32,037 nt of DNA from Planctomycetota bacterium (GTDB taxonomy: Bacteria; Planctomycetota; Phycisphaerae; UBA1845). Within the stretch, counting starts at the first letter, position 1. The number at the start of each line of letters is the position of its first letter. Shown piece by piece: positions 18,758 through 26,784 of this stretch. Both the position numbers and the translations under genes were made by a program. The notes beneath the pieces are model-generated. The model was not told the DNA's origin. It made no database searches and was given only the letters and a program-made list of their open reading frames with translations. The stretch covers positions 1-32,037 of the forward strand of contig JAJRWX010000025.1 in NCBI GenBank assembly GCA_024276605.1. The letters run 5' to 3'.

Positions 18758-19900
18758 TTAGTTTACATCTTTGATGGCTTCGACCAGCATCGCGTCGATC
18801 TGGTTTTCCATCATCATAAGCATCGGGCCTATTTGCCGAATCACGCCTTTATGGTCGATTAGGACGAAGGTTGGGAAGGAATGCACTCTCCATGTTGAGG
18901 TGATTTGCCCCACCCCGGGCATACCGTCGTGGATGGTAGGCCAGGTAATGTTGTGTTTTTTGATAGCCCTACGCAACGTGGACCGTTTATCGTCGGCGTT
19001 AATGCCCAAAATAGTGAACGGCTTGCCCGCGTACTTTTCCACTAGCTCCCGTTCGTGGGGAATGACCTGCATGCACGGCGCGCACCACGTCGCCCAGTAA
19101 ACCATCAGGACGACCTTGCCCCGAAAATCAGAGAGTTTAATTTTCTTGCCATCCACGTCCACGCCCGCCGTTTCCGGTGCGGTCATACCGATTTGCAGGT
19201 GATCGATGATAAACAATTGCTCCTCGGCTTGTTCGGCGATCTCGGAACCGGCGAAATCCTTGACTAGACGGCGCAGGATTTTCTCTGCTCGTTTCTTTTT
19301 CTCGGTTCGATTGGTCTTATCGCCCATGCCCATCATCATCATCATGGGCGATTCTTCGTAGAGTATCTCAGCCATGCTGAGTTGTGCTTGCCCCTGTATC
19401 TGACGGTCCGGGTTTTTCTTGGCTACGGTCTCCAAGAAGGAAATTAATAGTTCCTCACCAACGGACATGGCGATCATCGGCGTCATGTCCATGCCCGATA
19501 GCACATGGGGATCGGCTGCATGGTCTTGGGCTAATTGCGTCAACGCCCACTTGCTTGCGGAATTGTCGGACGACATACCGGGAAAACCGAAGTTCTCCCG
19601 TACTAACCAGATCAGCGCCGGTATGGCCTCCGGCTTACCGGCAAGCTTTTCTGCGATGGCTCGCACCCGAGGCCGAAACTTTTCCGACGGGTGTGGCGGC
19701 ATGGATAACATATTGGTGATCTTGATCATGCCCGATCCATTTTCACCATCACCCTGGGCCTTGGTTAATTCCGCATGCCAACTGTCCATCGCCTCGCCGT
19801 ATTCAGTAGAAAGCGCATCCCACTGTGGGTCAGCCAAGGTTGCCTGTGTACATGATAGTAATAGCATAACGCCAAATAGGTGACACTTATTATTAAACAT
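18758..19900 (-). CDS. TlpA-like thioredoxin-fold protein
   Basis: 380 residues from the ATG at 19900, preferred over an in-frame start at 19963 because GGAAAGGAA precedes it and a signal peptide begins there (CHLFGVMLLLSCTQATLA). A Cys at 17 after LLS could be lipidated; otherwise signal peptidase I would cut at TLA|DPQ. Residues about 30-235 are helical and of unknown family, with a Met-rich run (PMMMMMGMG, 186-193). Residues 236-380 are a thioredoxin-like domain of the AhpC/TlpA type: GMTAPETAGVDVDGKKIKLSDFRGKVVLMVYWATWCAPC (WCAPC at 272-276), cis-Pro region SFPTFVLID. Such proteins reduce disulfides or cytochrome-c apoproteins outside the cytoplasm. A role in keeping the haem-binding CxxCH proteins of this window reduced is possible but only inferred. 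It precedes the UbiB gene by 117 bases. Confidence 0.8.
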   Translation of the reverse strand: MFNNKCHLFGVMLLLSCTQATLADPQWDALSTEYGEAMDSWHAELTKAQGDGENGSGMIKITNMLSMPPHPSEKFRPRVRAIAEKLAGKPEAIPALIWLVRENFGFPGMSSDNSASKWALTQLAQDHAADPHVLSGMDMTPMIAMSVGEELLISFLETVAKKNPDRQIQGQAQLSMAEILYEESPMMMMMGMGDKTNRTEKKKRAEKILRRLVKDFAGSEIAEQAEEQLFIIDHLQIGMTAPETAGVDVDGKKIKLSDFRGKVVLMVYWATWCAPCMQVIPHERELVEKYAGKPFTILGINADDKRSTLRRAIKKHNITWPTIHDGMPGVGQITSTWRVHSFPTFVLIDHKGVIRQIGPMLMMMENQIDAMLVEAIKDVN

Positions 19901-20017
19901 CTTGTGGTTCCTTTCCAATGCGCACACCCACAGTAATGTGCTTTGGTTCCCATCCACACCCAACAGACGTTAGACTACCTGGATGACCTGTCATAAAATT
20001 CACCCGGCCTATGGGTG

Positions 20018-21724
20018 TCAGTGTAATCTTCCACTCCGGTAGATGGCCCAACTTAGTCCCAGGCCTAGTACGCCGGCTATGAGATAGCCTACGATGCCGA
20101 AATATTGAACCTTAATATCGAAAACGGTCAGGGTCGTGCCCGCGCTAACTACAACGGAACTGCCTACGATGATGGCTGCGATCACGACTGAAAAGGCCAG
20201 GCGATTGCTCGAGCGATCCAATTCGTTGATGAGTTTGTCGATATTTTCATGGCGCACGTGCAAGCGCCATTTTCCGCTGGATAGACCGCGCATAACCTCG
20301 CGCAATTGCCTGGGCGCCTGCCGGGCGATGGAAAACAGATGCCAACTCCATGCGGCTGATTCTTTGGCGATACGTGCGGGAGATAGCCGATCTTTGGCGA
20401 CTTTTCGCAAACGCATGCCGAGCAGTTCGATCATGTTCAAATCGGGATCAAGCTGTGACACGGCAGAGGATACCAGCGCCAAAGCTTTGAAGAGCATGAG
20501 CAATTCGCGCGGCGTGATGACATCATGCTGACGCACTACATCCGTAAACTCATTCATTACCGTACCGAGGTCGATACGCTTGATCGGGAGGCCGTAGTAT
20601 TTATCGAGTAGTATTTGCATGGCCCGCGCGAGTTGGCGACGGTCAGTTTCCGGGCCTAGTGCACCCAGATCAGCCAGTGCGTCAACCACCACATCGATTT
20701 GATTATTCACTGCAGCATAGACAATGACGACGATTTCCGTCATTAACTCTTCGGTGATGGTTCCCGTTTGACCAAAGTCGATCAAGCCGATGTGACCGTG
20801 CTCGTCGATGAGTACATTGCCGGGATGTGGATCTGCATGAAATACGCCAAGCTCGAATACTTGTTGCAAAAAACAATCCGCGAGTTGTTTGGCGGCTAAT
20901 GTTTTATTGAATGACTGTTGTTTTTCGTTAACCCCGCGCAACACGACTTCAAAATTTGCGCCCGGGACGGTGGTGAGTGTTAGCACCTTAGGGCTGCACA
21001 AATCCCAGATGACTGTGGGGATGTTGATACTTTCAGTATTGGCGAATTTACGGGCGAACTTAGCGGTGGATGAAGCTTCGCTGATGTAGTCTAACTCGCG
21101 CATCAACATGTTTTCCAGTTCGGAAACGAGTAGCGTCGGGCGATAAGCGTTTAATTCGGGGATCAAGTTTTCTAGTGACTCAGCCAACCAGCGTAGCAAT
21201 TGCACATCGACGGCGATGATATCTGCCACGTCAGGCCGCTGAACTTTGACGACGAGTTCGCGACCATCATGGCCCGTTGCGCGATAAACTTGGCCAATGG
21301 ACCCGCTGGCGATTGGTGTGGATTCGAATGTGGCGAAGCAGTCCTCCACCGGTCGGCCAAGCTCGTCGGCGATGATACGCACTGCGGTTTGCGAATCAAA
21401 AGGGGGTACGTCATCATGTAATTGGCGAAGTTCGCGTAGTACATCTTCCGGCACAATGTCAGGCCGACTGGTCAATAGTTGGGCGAATTTGATAAAGGTC
21501 GGTCCGAGTTCTGCGCATACTTGGGCAATGTGTTGACCTATCGAAGATGTCGTGTCGGCCAAGCGTTTTTCGCGCTGGCTACGACGCATCATCCAGACGG
21601 GTACAAAGCGTCCAAGATTGATACGCGCTACGATATGGCCAAAGCCATGCTGCGTGAGTACATAAGCGATACGACGAAGCCGGTTGAGACTGCGGACATT
21701 ACGCGTGAACTGTAGTGGTGTCAT
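20018..21724 (-). CDS. ABC1/UbiB-family atypical kinase
   Basis: 568 residues. The UbiB/ABC1 (ADCK) signature is clear: GPTFIKFAQLLTSRPD (76-89), Ala/Gly loop PIASGSIGQVYRA (137-149), Lys160, FHADPHPGNVLID (295-307) and DFG 316-318. Two C-terminal hydrophobic segments (about 510-530 and 540-562) anchor it in the membrane. Members support ubiquinone and other prenyl-lipid metabolism, probably by ATPase activity that moves or exposes lipid intermediates. The KxGQ motif of the family is altered here to KFAQ (79-82); the glycine-to-alanine change is in the element that shields the active site. The start at ATG 21722-21724 has only a weak ribosome binding site. No quinone-synthesis genes are nearby, so pathway is not assigned. 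Confidence 0.88.
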   Translation of the reverse strand: MTPLQFTRNVRSLNRLRRIAYVLTQHGFGHIVARINLGRFVPVWMMRRSQREKRLADTTSSIGQHIAQVCAELGPTFIKFAQLLTSRPDIVPEDVLRELRQLHDDVPPFDSQTAVRIIADELGRPVEDCFATFESTPIASGSIGQVYRATGHDGRELVVKVQRPDVADIIAVDVQLLRWLAESLENLIPELNAYRPTLLVSELENMLMRELDYISEASSTAKFARKFANTESINIPTVIWDLCSPKVLTLTTVPGANFEVVLRGVNEKQQSFNKTLAAKQLADCFLQQVFELGVFHADPHPGNVLIDEHGHIGLIDFGQTGTITEELMTEIVVIVYAAVNNQIDVVVDALADLGALGPETDRRQLARAMQILLDKYYGLPIKRIDLGTVMNEFTDVVRQHDVITPRELLMLFKALALVSSAVSQLDPDLNMIELLGMRLRKVAKDRLSPARIAKESAAWSWHLFSIARQAPRQLREVMRGLSSGKWRLHVRHENIDKLINELDRSSNRLAFSVVIAAIIVGSSVVVSAGTTLTVFDIKVQYFGIVGYLIAGVLGLGLSWAIYRSGRLH

Positions 21725-21902
21725 AAATGGTTAAAGTGGCCGCTCAACGACGAAACGTCAATCGGCGAACCAATTAAAGATACGCTGTAATATATATCTT
21801 CCCAGATGAAGCAGGCGTGGTTGGTGGCCCTTTTCTGTCACCTTGTCAAAAAAACTTCGCGCATGAGGGGCAAACAGGCGACCTAATGATAGAGCTTGGG
21901 TG

Positions 21903-21911
21903 TGATATAAT
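21903..21911 (+). promoter_or_regulatory. Extended -10 promoter for the 22029 gene
   Basis: TG-A-TATAAT matches the extended -10 consensus perfectly. The -35 region (21883-21888) is poor, as expected for an extended -10 promoter. The untranslated leader would be about 110 bases long. Confidence 0.5.
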
Positions 21912-21954
21912 GGCGTTAGTGAAGATGCTTTGATACCGCCTAAGACGTTTAACT

Positions 21955-21984
21955 GTGGTGATTAATGACCACCGTCTTTTTTGG
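21955..21984 (+). promoter_or_regulatory. Imperfect palindrome followed by a T-run in the leader
   Basis: GTGGTGATTAATGACCAC (21955-21972) is an 18-bp near-palindrome (one G-G mismatch pair), then CGTCTTTTTTGG. In RNA it would give a short hairpin plus U-run, an attenuator-like arrangement; in DNA it could be an operator. It lies between the promoter and the start codon. Confidence 0.3.
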
Positions 21985-22028
21985 GGCGGCGGATAAACTG
22001 AGGTTGTAACTGTAAAATAAGGATGGGC

Positions 22029-23582
22029 ATGATGAGACGACATATAGGGTTTACTTTGGCGGTGTTAGCAGTGTGCGCTACGGCTCATGCTACGGGTGTG
22101 AATTTGACCGCCCATGTAGGCGATGGATCCGGTTTATCGGCGGTGACGGTTAATCCTGGTTGTACGCTCGATTATACCATCACGGCTGATACGACGGATT
22201 CCTTGCATATGGGGCTTGCACTGATTGGCTTCGATGTGAGTTTTGATGGTGGTGACATGGTTATAGCACCGGAACCGATCAGTGGTGCGATGACGGCATT
22301 TGTGGTACCGGATGGTATTACCAACCCGATGGGTTTTGGCGGTACGCCGATCGCGCCGTTGGTTTGTAGTGACGCAACCGGTAACTGTACCGGATTAGTT
22401 TTGGGTGACGCTTGCGGCGCTACGGGCACCTGTGGTCTCGGCCCTGTTGAGTTGGTGCAGGTGGGTGGCGGTCAGAATACGATTCTAAACGGTCAAACGG
22501 GCTGCACGGTAGATACTGATTGTCCAGGTACTACTTGTACGATTGACGCCGATTGCACCGCCGCAGGTGCCACATGTGTACAGGGCAAGTGCAGCTATGG
22601 CGCGTGTGTTGGGCTGGTTTGTGAAGCGGTAGCTTCGTTTCCTACGGGTTTGGTCACCACCATGATCGGCATGCCGGGCGCACCGGTTGACATTGTATCA
22701 GGTGAAGTGACGGTGCCCGCAGGTACCGCCGATGGTGTGTATATGCTGCGTATCAAAAATGTGTTCGGCAATGTGATCCGAGCCGGTGAGACGGGTATAC
22801 CATTTTGGGCGGTTGATCAAATCGTGACGACCGGAACGGGTTCCGGCACGACCACGAATCTAGCCATCACGGTAGACTCTACAGCAAGTTGCCCGGGGCC
22901 GGGTACTGCTCCAGTGGCGCTCTCTTGGAAATCCATCGGTCAGCATGGACCCGGTTGCACTTTCAATCCGGCTTGTGGCGGTGCAGAGTATGGTTTGGAT
23001 ATTCCAGCTGCCCCGGCTACAACCTTCAGTGAATCTCGATCTACCGGCGTGAATAAAATTGTGGTGACTTACGATCAGGATGTGAACCTCAATAGCGCGA
23101 GTATCTTGGTGACCGGATGTAACGTTGATGGCACAGCGGCTGTGACAAGTGGTATCACGATGTCCGTCATAGCCGGCGCTACCCCGGACCAGGCGGTGAT
23201 GCAGTTTGTTCCATCGCTACCAGGTAACAATCCTCAGATAGGTGAGACGCCGGTTAAATATGAGATTACGCTTGATGGTGTGACGAGTCTTATCGGTGCG
23301 GTGGCCTCTGGTCCGGAGACACGCACCATCACAGCTATCTTTGGCGATGCCAATAGTGTACCAATCACAGTCAATAACGGCGACTTAGGGTTTGTACGAT
23401 CCGCACGCGATATTATCCTGGCTCGCCCCGCGGGCATGCAGGTGGTGGATCCAAACAGCGCGACGGGCATGTTTGAGATTCGTGCCGATATTAACAACGA
23501 CAATACGGTGAGTAACGGCGACTTGGGATTGGTGCGTGTGGCCCGCGATTCGATTACCCAGCCATCAGGACTTTGCCCGTAA
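22029..23582 (+). CDS. Secreted cohesin-like protein with Cys-rich insert and dockerin-like tail
   Basis: 517 residues; start at 22029 (or 22032) because AGGA precedes it by five bases and the signal peptide MMRRHIGFTLAVLAVCATAHA follows. Residues 25-280 are a cohesin-like beta-sandwich (LIGFDVSFDGGDMV, VSGEVTVPAGTADGVYMLRI), interrupted at about 155-200 by a Cys-rich segment with repeated DTDCPGTTC and DADCTAAGATC units. A second beta domain (about 320-440) resembles a Big/cadherin-like or fibronectin-type fold. The last 80 residues hold two paired units, VNNGDLGFVRSARD and VSNGDLGLVRVARD (with ADINND), an unusual dockerin-like variant. It is monocistronic, with an extended -10 promoter upstream and a strong terminator 78 bases after the stop. 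Surface attachment is inferred; no enzymatic motif was seen. Confidence 0.7.
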   Translation: MMRRHIGFTLAVLAVCATAHATGVNLTAHVGDGSGLSAVTVNPGCTLDYTITADTTDSLHMGLALIGFDVSFDGGDMVIAPEPISGAMTAFVVPDGITNPMGFGGTPIAPLVCSDATGNCTGLVLGDACGATGTCGLGPVELVQVGGGQNTILNGQTGCTVDTDCPGTTCTIDADCTAAGATCVQGKCSYGACVGLVCEAVASFPTGLVTTMIGMPGAPVDIVSGEVTVPAGTADGVYMLRIKNVFGNVIRAGETGIPFWAVDQIVTTGTGSGTTTNLAITVDSTASCPGPGTAPVALSWKSIGQHGPGCTFNPACGGAEYGLDIPAAPATTFSESRSTGVNKIVVTYDQDVNLNSASILVTGCNVDGTAAVTSGITMSVIAGATPDQAVMQFVPSLPGNNPQIGETPVKYEITLDGVTSLIGAVASGPETRTITAIFGDANSVPITVNNGDLGFVRSARDIILARPAGMQVVDPNSATGMFEIRADINNDNTVSNGDLGLVRVARDSITQPSGLCP

Positions 23583-23969
23583 ACGTTTTTTGATTTTCAG
23601 TTCCCTTGGTCTGCCCAGAGAGGGGTCCGAGGGACACGACATTTGTTGATTAAATACCAACCGGCGGCTGGCCTATCACCAGTCGCCGGTTTCTTAGGTC
23701 TATATCCCTTCGGAATTGTATCTGCGCGTTTGCAGGACATCAATTCACACGCCTGAGGATTTCATTCGCCTGGTTAGGTCATTGACCTTTGATGTGGGCA
23801 TGTATGTAGAATCGTCCGGTTTCAGTGATTGCAACAAAGACATAGTCATTTATACTTGTGCTGGCGTTTCGATTTTATCGTCATCCAGCGTGCGTCAGAT
23901 GGTTTATGTGTTGAGGAAATGACCCAGGCGGGCGCTGGTAATCGATCTTGATATCATGAGGAGATACAT
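23583..23969. other. Intergenic region before the ACT gene
   Basis: It contains the terminator at 23660-23695. A 68-codon open frame (23716-23922, TTG start) has no familiar sequence and no good ribosome binding site, so I do not call it. The ACT gene promoter must lie in the right half, but no clear -10/-35 pair was found. Confidence 0.5.
23660..23695 (+). terminator. Rho-independent terminator
   Basis: The arms ACCGGCGGCTGG and CCAGTCGCCGGT pair over 12 positions with one G-T wobble around a 7-base loop (CCTATCA), followed by TTCTT. It ends the secreted-protein gene that stops at 23582. Confidence 0.8.
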
Positions 23970-24434
23970 ATGGACCCTTGCGTTCAGTTTTCCGTTTTTC
24001 TAGCCAATAAACCAGGTGCTTTTACTCGGGTGTTTCGTGAACTGGCCAAGGCCAAGGTAAACGTCACGGCGCTAACGATGATGGATTCGGTGGAACATGG
24101 TGTGCTTCGGATGATTGTGAGCGACCCTAAACTGGCCCGCACAGTTTTTAGTCAGCTCAATATTCCGGTCACGGAAACGGAAGTCTTAGCGGTGACCTTG
24201 CCAAACAAGCCCGGTGCGGCCGCCGATTTGTGCGACAGATTGTCTGCGAAGCGTATTAATATCGCCTATATGTATTGCACCGGCGGTGTGCGAGGCCGCA
24301 ATACGGTGGTTGTGGTGCGGGTTCCCAATATTCAGAAAGCGATAAAGGCAATTAATTCTACTCGCACCCCGCGTCGCGATATGAAAATCAAGCTTCGCCG
24401 GCCTACGACTCGCAAAAAGAAGCGTATCAAATAA
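23970..24434 (+). CDS. Tandem ACT-domain protein with basic tail
   Basis: 154 residues. GAGGAG lies 7 bases before the ATG. Two ACT domains sit in tandem: residues 5-69 (FSVFLANKPGAFTRVFRELAKAKVNVTALT) and 70-131 (EVLAVTLPNKPGAAADLCDRLSAKRINIAY). Each has the NKPG turn, the place where amino-acid effectors bind in this fold. The C-terminal 24 residues are very basic (RRDMKIKLRRPTTRKKKRIK), which could contact nucleic acid, an acidic partner or membrane. Stand-alone tandem ACT proteins are usually regulatory amino-acid sensors. The gene stops 10 bases before the convergent histidine kinase stop. What it senses cannot be told. Confidence 0.82.
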   Translation: MDPCVQFSVFLANKPGAFTRVFRELAKAKVNVTALTMMDSVEHGVLRMIVSDPKLARTVFSQLNIPVTETEVLAVTLPNKPGAAADLCDRLSAKRINIAYMYCTGGVRGRNTVVVVRVPNIQKAIKAINSTRTPRRDMKIKLRRPTTRKKKRIK

Positions 24435-24443
24435 CCTTACTTC

Positions 24444-25892
24444 TTATTTGGAGACATCCGGAGGGGTGCAGGACAATTCGACAACCAGTTTGGTACCCTC
24501 ATCGGGGTGGCTTTCGATGCGAATTTCCCCGCCGTGTCTCTTAATAACCTGATAGCTGATCCACAGGCCCAGCCCCGTGCCCTCCCCGGGGTCTTTGGTG
24601 GTATAAAATGGCTCGAAAGCATGGGCGATCTGTTCGGGGGTCATTCCCGGTCCGTTGTCCTGGAATTCCAGCACGATTCGGTCTTGTTGTTTGCGGGCCT
24701 TGATGCTTAGCAGGCCGGAGTCGTTGCGGATACCATCCAGGGCGTCAAGGGCATTGAGCATGATGTTCGTAAAAACGTGTAGCAATTTGTCACTGTTTCC
24801 GTAGACAACGGGAAGATCGGAGTCATAGCAGTTATTGATGCTTACCTTGCGTGCCCGCGGATCGTAAGCAACCATGGTTACGGCATGGTCCAGCACAGTG
24901 CGGATATCCGTGTGGCTCATTTCTTCTTCGGTGGTGGCCCGAGAGAAGGTCAACAGTTCGCGAAGGACCACGGATATGCGGGAGATTTCCTTCATAATCA
25001 AGTCAATCTCCTTGGCCTGTTCGTCGGATATGCTCCGACGGCGCATTAGTTGGGCGATGGAGGAGACGCTGGCCAGGGGGTTGAGCACTTCATGGGCAAC
25101 CCCGGCAGCGAACTTGCCCACGGCGGTTAGTCTCTCCGTCTGAAGTATTTTGTCCTGGATGTGCTGAAGATCGTCGTTTGCTTTATTGAATGCCTCTGCG
25201 ATCAGGTGGAATTCGTCGTCGGCATACACGGGGAATCGGAACTTCAGATTGCCTTCACCAACACGTTGGATTCCTTCTACGAGGGCATCCACCGGTCTTG
25301 TGAGTCTGGCTTTCAGATGGAATGCAACGAGTCCGCCGCTGACCAACAGAGCCAGTAGACTGCTATAAAGAACAAGCCCGGCAGTATGGATACTGGCGCT
25401 GACAACAGTACTGTTGATGGCCAGATGCTTGGCCGCTCGGTCAGAAAGCTCGGTAGCATGCTCGACGAACCGATCAGCGTACTTGATGGCCTCCGACTCC
25501 CGCTCCGGTTGTAGGTGGGGGTTAATACCTTCAAATAACAAGCTTGCCACTTCATTGTAGGCATCAAAACTTTTGCGAATGGTATTAAACTCGGCTTGCA
25601 GATGAGGAGGATGATGACAGGTTCCACAGCGGCGTAAGGATGACGTAAACCTCCGCGCGTTCTCCTTGCGTTGCTCAAGATTGTGTTCGTGGCCGGCCAG
25701 CCAAGAGAGCAGATCAGTTTGTACGCGCAGGCTATCTGCAGAGAGCGTCGCGCGCATCGTTTGAATACGATGCCCTTTGGCAAGTTCTTGAAGCTGCGTA
25801 ATACTTCGACGCAGGCACAGCGTCGCGACAACGTCGCCGAGCACACACACGATTAATAGTAAACCCAGGCAAATGACAATCCTACGTTTCAT
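24444..25892 (-). CDS. Sensor histidine kinase with periplasmic CxxCH haem motif
   Basis: 482 residues. Membrane segments lie at about 4-26 and 170-193, framing a periplasmic helical sensor region. It contains CGTCHH (Cys89, Cys92, His93), a c-type haem attachment motif, in an otherwise helical 4HB-like domain. A HAMP region follows (195-245), then the dimerisation helix with the phospho-acceptor His267 in GVAHEVLNPL, N-box Asn376/Asn380, G1 DNGPGM (412-417), F-box FEPFYTTK and G2 GTGLGL (438-443). All kinase motifs are intact. The predicted role is a redox-, haem- or gas-responsive two-component sensor; haem binding is inferred only from the motif. No response regulator gene lies next to it. 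Such single-haem sensor kinases and chemoreceptors are known in other bacteria. Confidence 0.9.
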   Translation of the reverse strand: MKRRIVICLGLLLIVCVLGDVVATLCLRRSITQLQELAKGHRIQTMRATLSADSLRVQTDLLSWLAGHEHNLEQRKENARRFTSSLRRCGTCHHPPHLQAEFNTIRKSFDAYNEVASLLFEGINPHLQPERESEAIKYADRFVEHATELSDRAAKHLAINSTVVSASIHTAGLVLYSSLLALLVSGGLVAFHLKARLTRPVDALVEGIQRVGEGNLKFRFPVYADDEFHLIAEAFNKANDDLQHIQDKILQTERLTAVGKFAAGVAHEVLNPLASVSSIAQLMRRRSISDEQAKEIDLIMKEISRISVVLRELLTFSRATTEEEMSHTDIRTVLDHAVTMVAYDPRARKVSINNCYDSDLPVVYGNSDKLLHVFTNIMLNALDALDGIRNDSGLLSIKARKQQDRIVLEFQDNGPGMTPEQIAHAFEPFYTTKDPGEGTGLGLWISYQVIKRHGGEIRIESHPDEGTKLVVELSCTPPDVSK

Positions 25893-26255
25893 GCGCTACG
25901 CTTTCAGATAGGATTTTCCATTGGTTGTACCTTCAGGTTGTCGTTCTATGATGATTATTCATTATATCTTACTGACATTCCACAAATGGTAGGTGTCGAA
26001 TCTGAGTCAGGTATTCCCATTTATCAATGTACTTGTAGCCATCGTACCTAATCGACCCTTTGATTCAAGCGGAACCGATTTTGCTGCTGTTAATCGCACC
26101 TCATTGCCAATGACGCAGCCATCGGCTTGCGACGGAATGTGCGACAACCTACATCGCGCGTCAGAACAGCTTGCCCCATTGCTTGCCGCGATTACTGGCA
26201 AACGTATTAAACCACCGGCATCTTCTGACAAAAAACAACCTGTATATAAAAAAAA
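25893..26255. other. Intergenic region, no gene seen
   Basis: About 360 bases upstream of the histidine kinase. One plus-strand frame (25993-26283) has a GTG start but no ribosome binding site or known sequence. I see no clear promoter for the kinase here apart from AT-rich stretches. Confidence 0.4.
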
Positions 26256-26316
26256 CCTTACTGCCTGTAAGTGCTTACACTGACAAGAGTAAGGCATTAT
26301 TGACAACGGTTGTCAA
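26256..26316. repeat. Nested palindromes beside the tRNA-Glu relic (attachment-site-like)
   Basis: Three dyads lie within 61 bases. An outer pair CCTTACT (26256-26262) and AGTAAGG (26288-26294) encloses the palindrome TGTAAGTGCTTACA (26266-26279). A perfect 17-base inverted repeat TTGACAACGGTTGTCAA (26300-26316) follows, ending four bases before the tRNA relic. Four GTAAG-type half-sites plus a strict dyad next to a tRNA 3' end resemble recombinase binding sites. Confidence 0.45.
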
Positions 26317-26320
26317 CAAC

Positions 26321-26391
26321 CACCCCCAAGGGGACTCGAACCCCTGTCTCCAGGATGAGAACCTGAATACTACCAGTCCTAACTCGTTACA
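26321..26391 (-). tRNA. Degenerate tRNA-Glu(CTC)-like relic
   Basis: The 3' half is intact: anticodon arm TCAGG-TTCTCAT-CCTGG (26350-26366, anticodon CTC), variable loop of four, T arm AGGGG-TTCGAGT-CCCCT (26329-26345), acceptor strand TGGGGGT and discriminator G (26321). The 5' half is damaged: a GTTAGGAC D-arm-like stretch is followed by about 8 extra bases, and no ACCCCCA acceptor strand is found upstream. CCA is not encoded. A site of tRNA-targeted integration or a decayed tRNA is likely. Confidence 0.45.
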
Positions 26392-26601
26392 CAATAAGGC
26401 ACTTACGAATACCGATAACTCCGCTTGCCCTACTGCTTGCCACGAAAATAATAATGGCGACAATGAAGATAAGGTGGAGCAACTCGTAATGGCCATCGAA
26501 TCATTGACTCCGGAAGAACGAAAACGACTCTTGGTCTATCTGATCGGTGGAATCTGAAATATATAATGTTGGGGACTAAGATAACTCGTAAACAGAGGAC
26601 T

Positions 26602-26619
26602 CGCGCGTACGCGCGTGCG
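26602..26619. repeat. Alternating purine-pyrimidine CG tract 1
   Basis: CGCGCGTACGCGCGTGCG is an 18-base strictly alternating run, unusual in this roughly 50% GC, AT-rich surrounding. Such tracts can adopt Z-DNA under negative supercoiling. A second tract lies at 26747-26760. Confidence 0.6.
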
Positions 26620-26746
26620 GTGCTTTGAGGTATTTGTCAAGGACCAGTGAAAATCTGACTTACGTGAAGCATGGCGAACATAACTCGCGGGGAGTAGGTC
26701 CATATTGGCTTACGTAACAGATAATTCCTGTGATTTTTCGTTATCT

Positions 26747-26760
26747 CGCGTGCGCGCGCG
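26747..26760. repeat. Alternating purine-pyrimidine CG tract 2
   Basis: CGCGTGCGCGCGCG, 14 alternating bases, ends 24 bases before the start codon of the PC4-like gene. A TGTGATACT -10-like sequence follows it directly. Confidence 0.6.
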
Positions 26761-26784
26761 ATGTGATACTTTGGGGGAATAAAC

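Larger units (their letters stand above)
21725..22028. other. Divergent intergenic region with promoter and leader
   Basis: Between the UbiB gene (minus) and the secreted-protein gene (plus). It holds the extended -10 promoter at 21903-21911 and the imperfect palindrome at 21955-21972, both described separately. No gene is seen. Confidence 0.5.
26405..26784. other. Region before the PC4-like gene, only a doubtful small ORF
   Basis: A plus-strand frame ending with TGA at 26555-26557 has a coding-like tail (VEQLVMAIESLTPEERKRLL). It would have to start after the tRNA relic; an ATG at 26489 (22 codons) follows GGAG by nine bases, but no convincing start is seen. After it comes AT-rich and alternating CG DNA (26602-26619 and 26747-26760). 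Confidence 0.35.

Noticed and set aside
23716-23922. 68-codon plus-strand frame between terminator and ACT gene
   Set aside because: TTG start, no ribosome binding site, no recognised sequence.
25993-26283. Plus-strand frame from a GTG start right of the histidine kinase
   Set aside because: No ribosome binding site, no familiar sequence, and it runs into the palindrome cluster.
26171-26557. Plus-strand frame of 128 codons through the tRNA-Glu relic
   Set aside because: The middle part is the antisense of the tRNA relic; only the last 30 codons look coding-like, so I listed them only as a doubtful segment.
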